This document shows, in pieces, positions 6,012 to 8,674 of a DNA stretch of 8,674 nt. The stretch covers positions 1-8,674 of the forward strand of contig JBFLVN010000159.1 of NCBI GenBank assembly GCA_040758475.1. The letters are read 5' to 3'. The notes beneath the pieces are model-generated. The model searched no databases. It saw nothing but the letters and a program-made list of their open reading frames with translations, and was not told where the DNA came from. The first letter of the stretch is position 1; each line of letters opens with the position of its first letter. This stretch comes from JBFLVN01 sp040758475 (GTDB lineage Bacteria; JAGRBM01). Made by a program: the position numbers and the translations under genes.

Positions 6012-6248
6012 GGATGAAACTCCTTCCTCCAAAAAAGTGAGCGTTTGCTTACCTCACGGGCGGAGCCAGGGCAACTAAAAAGTGAGCCGGGCTTACGGAT
6101 TGGACTTATTTGACAATTCCGGGATGTTTCCCCCTTAACGAAGGGATGCCGCCACGTCCGATCCCCTTCCTGGCAACTCGCCGCACCAACAAAAAATATT
6201 CAATGAAATCAACAAGTTAGAAAATAAAAAAGAATTTTTAGCCGCTAT
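6012..6248. other. Intergenic region with AT-rich promoter-like tract
   Basis: I see no protein gene in this stretch. It contains a consensus TTGACA at 6110-6115 on the plus strand, but the -10 positions 17-18 bp later (CCTTAA/CTTAAC) are poor. A small inverted repeat CCCTT-AACG-AAGGG lies at 6132-6145, and GGGATG occurs at 6121-6126 and again at 6143-6148. From about 6190 to 6240 the sequence becomes very A/T-rich in an otherwise GC-rich region, which fits an UP element or promoter for the RNA candidate that starts near 6250. The SCP2 promoter must also lie in the left part, reading minus. Confidence 0.5.
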
Positions 6249-6249
6249 T

Positions 6250-6466
6250 GAACGCGAGGGTGGGCGTCGTTTATGAAGCGCCAAAGGACGGGCCCTGCGG
6301 CCCGGGCCGGGTGTTTTTGGGTAAGGAGCCAGCTGTTTTCCGGGGTGCCGGTGGCACCCACTCTCTACAACAGGCCCGAACGAGGGGAAGGTTTTGCTGC
6401 CATGAACGCTCCTTTCCTTCGCAGGTGAAAGCGCCGGCTTCTGGCGAGGCCGGCGCTTTCTTTTTA
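6250..6466 (+). ncRNA. Candidate structured RNA with its own terminator, possibly 6S-like
   Basis: I see no convincing protein gene here, but the plus strand shows long-range pairing. Positions 6254-6260 (GCGAGGG) pair with 6416-6422 (CCTTCGC), and 6262-6267 (GGGCGT) pair with 6406-6412 with one bulge, giving a closing stem around about 140 nt. Inside are CGGGCC (6303-6308) with GGCCCG (6373-6378), CTGTT (6333-6337) with AACAG (6369-6373), and a perfect hairpin GGGTGCC-GGT-GGCACCC (6343-6359). The middle two share G6373 and so are alternatives at that base. A strong intrinsic terminator follows and an AT-rich promoter-like tract precedes. A closing stem, a large bulge and an apical stem with a terminator suggest 6S RNA (ssrS), which is about 180 nt in most bacteria. 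I cannot confirm it by conserved bases, and it shows none of the signatures of RNase P RNA, SRP RNA or tmRNA. Ends are approximate. Confidence 0.45.
6427..6466 (+). terminator. Intrinsic terminator, plus strand
   Basis: GAAAGCGCCGGC (6427-6438) pairs perfectly with GCCGGCGCTTTC (6449-6460) across a 10-nt loop, followed by TTTTTATC. The T-run follows only in the plus direction; on the minus strand the arm ends CTTTCACC, so it would be a poor terminator for the 7002-6484 gene, although it may help. Its presence downstream of a region with no plus-strand protein gene is the main argument for a plus-strand RNA. Confidence 0.85.
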
Positions 6467-6483
6467 TCTGGAAGAAAGCAGCG

Positions 6484-7002
6484 TCAGGGTGCCGCAGGAG
6501 CTTCGGCGGCCGGAGGAGCGGCCTCGGCGCCTTTGGGGATGCCGCGGTAGGGGAAGCTCTCGACCAGAAGGCGGGAACCCCGGATGAAGGCTTCTCGCGC
6601 GATCGGATTGTGCCCCGGGAATTTGGCGTCGGGCCCGATCACGTCGAGCGGCTCGCCGCCAGCGAAGTGGGTGCCCAGAACGAGCCAATCCCCCGTCCAT
6701 CCTTCCCAGGCGATCCGGCCAGCGTCTTCCGGGGCGAAGGCCAGCAAATGAAAACCGGAGGCGATCGTATAAACGACAGCCACCACGCACTTCGTGGGTA
6801 AGTACACCAGCGACGAAACGGCCCCCAGGCCGTGATCCAAGGCGGAAGGCTCAGGAGGAGGAGCTTTGGGTTTGTCCGGGAAAAGCTCGTCGGCCTTGGC
6901 CTGGATTTCGGCCTCTTCTTCGGGGGTCAATGGGCCCGAAGCGGCAAAAGAAGGCCCCGCGCAGATAAAAACGAGAAAGAGCGCTGTTATCACAAAACGC
7001 AT
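6484..7002 (-). CDS. Small exported protein with signal peptide, unknown function
   Basis: This is a 172-aa protein. Residues 1-20 form a signal peptide (short basic start, hydrophobic ITALFLVFICAG, likely cleavage after SFA20). Next comes a charged helix EEEAEIQAKADELF (28-41), a proline-rich linker (46-52), then a hydrophobic stretch 59-89 containing the motif VYLPTK (66-71), and a region ending GDWLVLGTHFAGGEPLDVIG (104-123). The tail is Ala/Pro-rich. The pattern of a VYxPxK hydrophobic segment followed by a W..G.(Y/W)(V/L)...........(P/L)..V(I/F)G stretch resembles small exported proteins I associate with deltaproteobacterial and similar genomes, but I cannot name a family with certainty. 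It starts 111 nt after the reductase stop on the same strand. No Shine-Dalgarno precedes the ATG. The role is unknown; an envelope location is likely. Confidence 0.75.
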   Translation of the reverse strand: MRFVITALFLVFICAGPSFAASGPLTPEEEAEIQAKADELFPDKPKAPPPEPSALDHGLGAVSSLVYLPTKCVVAVVYTIASGFHLLAFAPEDAGRIAWEGWTGDWLVLGTHFAGGEPLDVIGPDAKFPGHNPIAREAFIRGSRLLVESFPYRGIPKGAEAAPPAAEAPAAP

Positions 7003-7113
7003 GGCAGGGAGCCTATGCGGCTACCTTCCGGGAATCAACCGGAATCCACGCCCAAATCCCTCGCTCCCTCCCCTCTTTGCGCTTTCGAGAGGATCTTTTC
7101 GCCGGATGAGGCG

Positions 7114-8298
7114 TCAGCCGAGGCAATACCTCGCGACGAACCCCGGGCTCGGCCAGGAACGGGCCCCCAATACAAGGCCAGCCAGTTCCTCGGGAATGTC
7201 CTCGTAACGGCCCGCGACCCGGAAGAGGCGGTCCACGAGCGAGGGGAAATTGAAGAACCAGCGCATCCGCCAATTGAACTTGAGGGTGTGGGCGAAAGAG
7301 GCTCGCCAACGCCTTTCGTAGGACCGAAGGCCCTTTCCCGAAAGATCGCCTTCTGCAAGGCCTTCGAGCAGGGCTTCGGCGGCGTACCGGCCGCTTTCCA
7401 TGGCGTATTCGATCCCGTCCCCGGTCAAAGGATTGATCAGGGAAGCCGCGTCCCCGGCGAGAAGGGCCCGGTCCGCCCAGGTCCGGGGGAGGAAAGAGCC
7501 GAGAGGAAGGCAGTGCCCCTTGGGGCGCTCGCGGGCGCGGCCCTTGAGATGGGGGTTTTTCTCCAGAAACGCCGCCAGCAAATCGGGGAGCTTGCGGTCC
7601 ATCTTCTCAAGGTGCCAGCTCGTCGTGCCGATCCCCACGTTCGCCCGCCCTTCGCCCAGGGGGAAAACCCAGGCGTAGGCAGGAAGGATGTCCCGGTCCC
7701 AAACGACTTCGAACGCATGGGGGAAGTCGAGTTCAACCCCTTCCAGATAAGCCCGGATGGCCCAGGCGCTGTGGACCCCTTCGTTGGGAGGAATCCTCAA
7801 AGACCGCCGCACGACGGAATAGGCCCCGTCGGCGCCGATCACCGCTTTGGCAACGAGACGCTCCCCCGATTCGCCCGTCACGCAAACCCGGTCCGCTTCG
7901 ACCTCTACACTTCGCACCGGCCAGGACGCCCGGAAGTGGGCTCCCGCGGCCACGGCGTTTTCGAGAAGGTCGTTGTCGAGGACTTTCCGGGGAACGGTGC
8001 ATCCCACGCCGCCGAAAACCGAAGCCGGAAGCGGCGTGCTTAGGACCGTGCCGTCCGGAGAGACGAGCCGGACGCCGTCGATCCGGTGGTAAAAACGCTT
8101 GTACCGCTCGCCAAGGCCAAGCGCTTCGAGCATGCGGACGGAACGGGGGGTAAGGCCATCGCCGCAGACTTTCTCCCGGGGAAAGCCGCTCCGGTCGAGC
8201 AGAAGGACTTTGGCGCCGCCCCGGGCCAGGAACCACCCCGCCGAGGCCCCCGCCGGGCCCGCCCCCACGACGATCACGTCCCATTCATCCACGGCCAA
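7114..8298 (-). CDS. Geranylgeranyl-reductase-family FAD-dependent oxidoreductase
   Basis: This 394-aa flavoprotein has the order of motifs of the GGR/ChlP family: an N-terminal Rossmann GxGxxG (VVGAGPAGASAG, 10-21) ending LLLDR (32-36), REKVCGDGLTPRSV (41-54), VIGADGAYSVVRR (153-165), the family signature YAWVFPLGEGRANVGIG (208-224), and the FAD-binding LLAGDAASLINPLTGDGIEYA (279-299). Members saturate isoprenoid chains, for example in archaeal lipids, chlorophyll or menaquinone-linked pathways. The substrate here is unknown. I place the start at TTG 8298, with GGGGAGG just upstream; GTG at 8292 has 10-nt spacing to the same site and is almost as good. It has no membrane anchor but would be membrane-associated through its substrate. 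It lies downstream of the LEH-like gene with an 85-nt gap that contains a nested hairpin. Confidence 0.9.
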   Translation of the reverse strand: MAVDEWDVIVVGAGPAGASAGWFLARGGAKVLLLDRSGFPREKVCGDGLTPRSVRMLEALGLGERYKRFYHRIDGVRLVSPDGTVLSTPLPASVFGGVGCTVPRKVLDNDLLENAVAAGAHFRASWPVRSVEVEADRVCVTGESGERLVAKAVIGADGAYSVVRRSLRIPPNEGVHSAWAIRAYLEGVELDFPHAFEVVWDRDILPAYAWVFPLGEGRANVGIGTTSWHLEKMDRKLPDLLAAFLEKNPHLKGRARERPKGHCLPLGSFLPRTWADRALLAGDAASLINPLTGDGIEYAMESGRYAAEALLEGLAEGDLSGKGLRSYERRWRASFAHTLKFNWRMRWFFNFPSLVDRLFRVAGRYEDIPEELAGLVLGARSWPSPGFVARYCLG

Positions 8299-8307
8299 AG
8301 CCCCTCC

Positions 8308-8337
8308 CCTTCGTCGGTTCTCGAACCTTTACGAAGG
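8308..8337 (-). promoter_or_regulatory. Nested hairpin directly before the reductase ribosome-binding site
   Basis: CCTTCGT (8308-8314) pairs with ACGAAGG (8331-8337), and inside it GGTT (8316-8319) pairs with AACC (8324-8327) with a small loop. In the minus-strand transcript the hairpin ends immediately before the GGGGAGG ribosome-binding site of the reductase. It lies in the 85-nt gap between the LEH-like stop (8384) and the reductase start. No T-run follows, so it is not a standard terminator. It could be an mRNA stability element or a translational control hairpin. Confidence 0.5.
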
Positions 8338-8383
8338 AACGGGGGGACTTGGATGAAGCAGGCAGAGAATTCTTAGAGGAGCA

Positions 8384-8674
8384 CTACCGCCCCGACCACT
8401 TGCCGAGCATCTCGCCCACCGCCGAAGGAAGGGCGCGAAGGATCATGAGGAGATCAAAATAATCCCGCCAAGCGGCGACTTTGCCGTCTTTGACTTCAAA
8501 GGTACCCATGACGGGCAAGTCGATGCGGAGACCCCGCATCACGATCGTATCCATCCGTTCGGTGAGCACGGCGCCGTCCCGCGCGGCGACGAAGAGGCAT
8601 TTGAGCTTCAGTTCGTCCACCGGCCCCATCATTCGCTTGAGCGCCCCCACGATCTGCCGCCGCCCCTTGATCAC
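8384..8674 (-). CDS. Limonene-1,2-epoxide-hydrolase-like / SnoaL-fold protein, 5' end outside window
   Basis: The frame is open to the right edge; 96 residues are visible and the N-terminus lies outside. The sequence follows the C-terminal two thirds of limonene-1,2-epoxide hydrolase. Visible are GRRQIVGALKRMMGP (4-18), VLTERMD (36-42), IDLPVMGTFEVKDGKV (51-66) and AWRDYFDLL (68-76). In limonene epoxide hydrolase the active site is an Asp-Arg-Asp triad; the corresponding visible residues are Arg40, Asp42 and Asp71, all present, so catalysis is plausible. Some family members are ketosteroid-isomerase-like or polyketide cyclases instead, so the substrate should not be assumed to be limonene epoxide. 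A GTG at 8674 is the first base triplet and need not be the real start. It shares direction with the reductase downstream and may be co-transcribed with it. Confidence 0.85.
   Translation of the reverse strand: MIKGRRQIVGALKRMMGPVDELKLKCLFVAARDGAVLTERMDTIVMRGLRIDLPVMGTFEVKDGKVAAWRDYFDLLMILRALPSAVGEMLGKWSGR

Noticed and set aside
6110..6139. Consensus TTGACA as a plus-strand promoter
   Set aside because: The -10 positions at 17-18 bp spacing match at most 3 of 6 bases, so I mention it in the intergenic entry but do not call a promoter.
6365..6403. Minus-strand 12-codon frame (MAAKPSPRSGLL) behind AAGGAG
   Set aside because: It has a good ribosome-binding site but no regulated gene downstream in the right place and no family match. 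It overlaps the structured RNA candidate on the other strand, so chance is likely.
6248..6550. Plus-strand open frame of about 100 codons in the intergenic region
   Set aside because: It begins with TTG without a ribosome-binding site, reads through the strong terminator at 6427-6466 and into the antisense of the exported-protein gene. Composition does not look protein-like.
7026..7044. Inverted repeat TTCCGG/CCGGAA between the reductase and the exported-protein gene
   Set aside because: The stem is only 6 bp, has no T-run and overlaps a short direct repeat GGAATC; too weak to call a terminator or operator.
6832..8043. Long plus-strand frame of 403 codons opposite the reductase gene
   Set aside because: It lies antisense to a clear GGR-family flavoprotein, has no recognisable motifs and arises from GC-rich codon bias.

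Overview
The window looks like a stretch of a GC-rich (roughly 60% by eye) Gram-negative bacterial chromosome. The E. coli-type glutathione synthetase, the exported small protein with a signal peptide, the GT-C-like membrane protein and the mix of sterol-carrier-like and geranylgeranyl-reductase-like proteins would fit a deltaproteobacterial or related environmental lineage, but nothing here fixes the taxon. There are no tRNA or rRNA genes, no insertion sequence, no CRISPR array and no phage genes.

Layout, left to right. Positions 1-4425 are a run of minus-strand genes. In transcription order (right to left) they are: a PMI-like cupin (4425-4066), a four-TM membrane protein (4051-3578), a sulfite-oxidase-fold molybdopterin oxidoreductase (3520-2918), a DUF4160 gene broken by one nonsense codon (2861-2625), an overlapping DUF2442 gene (2665-2363), glutathione synthetase gshB (2340-1423), a membrane protein with a soluble C-terminal domain (1418-693), and a GT-C glycosyltransferase-like membrane protein that runs off the left edge (696-1). 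Spacing is tight in places: ATGA overlap at 693-696, 4 nt at 1419-1422, 22 nt at 2341-2362, 14 nt at 4052-4065. This suggests one or two polycistronic units.

Positions 4538-5557 hold the only plus-strand protein gene, a lipocalin-like AttH/CrtC-type protein divergent from the cupin. The divergent intergenic region holds a 21-bp dyad just before its start. It converges on a minus-strand SCP2 sterol-carrier gene (6011-5625), with a near-perfect terminator hairpin between them.

Positions 6012-6483 have no convincing protein gene. They contain an AT-rich promoter-like tract, then a plus-strand segment with long-range self-complementarity ending in a strong intrinsic terminator (6427-6466). This is best explained as an unannotated structured RNA, possibly 6S-like. 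To the right, three minus-strand genes follow: a small exported protein (7002-6484), a geranylgeranyl-reductase-family flavoprotein (8298-7114) and the C-terminal part of a limonene-epoxide-hydrolase-like protein (8674-8384, cut by the window edge). A nested hairpin sits directly before the reductase ribosome-binding site.

How they may work together: the SCP2 protein, the AttH/CrtC-like protein, the GGR-family reductase and the LEH-like protein all belong to families that handle lipids or isoprenoids, so the right half may serve membrane lipid or isoprenoid modification. That is inference from families alone. The left half combines envelope glycosylation (GT-C plus partner), redox/thiol metabolism (GshB, Moco enzyme) and a decayed DUF4160/DUF2442 pair. 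No complete new defence or mobile system is evident. The most worthwhile leads are the candidate ncRNA, the nonsense-interrupted DUF4160 gene and the AttH-like gene with its dyad.
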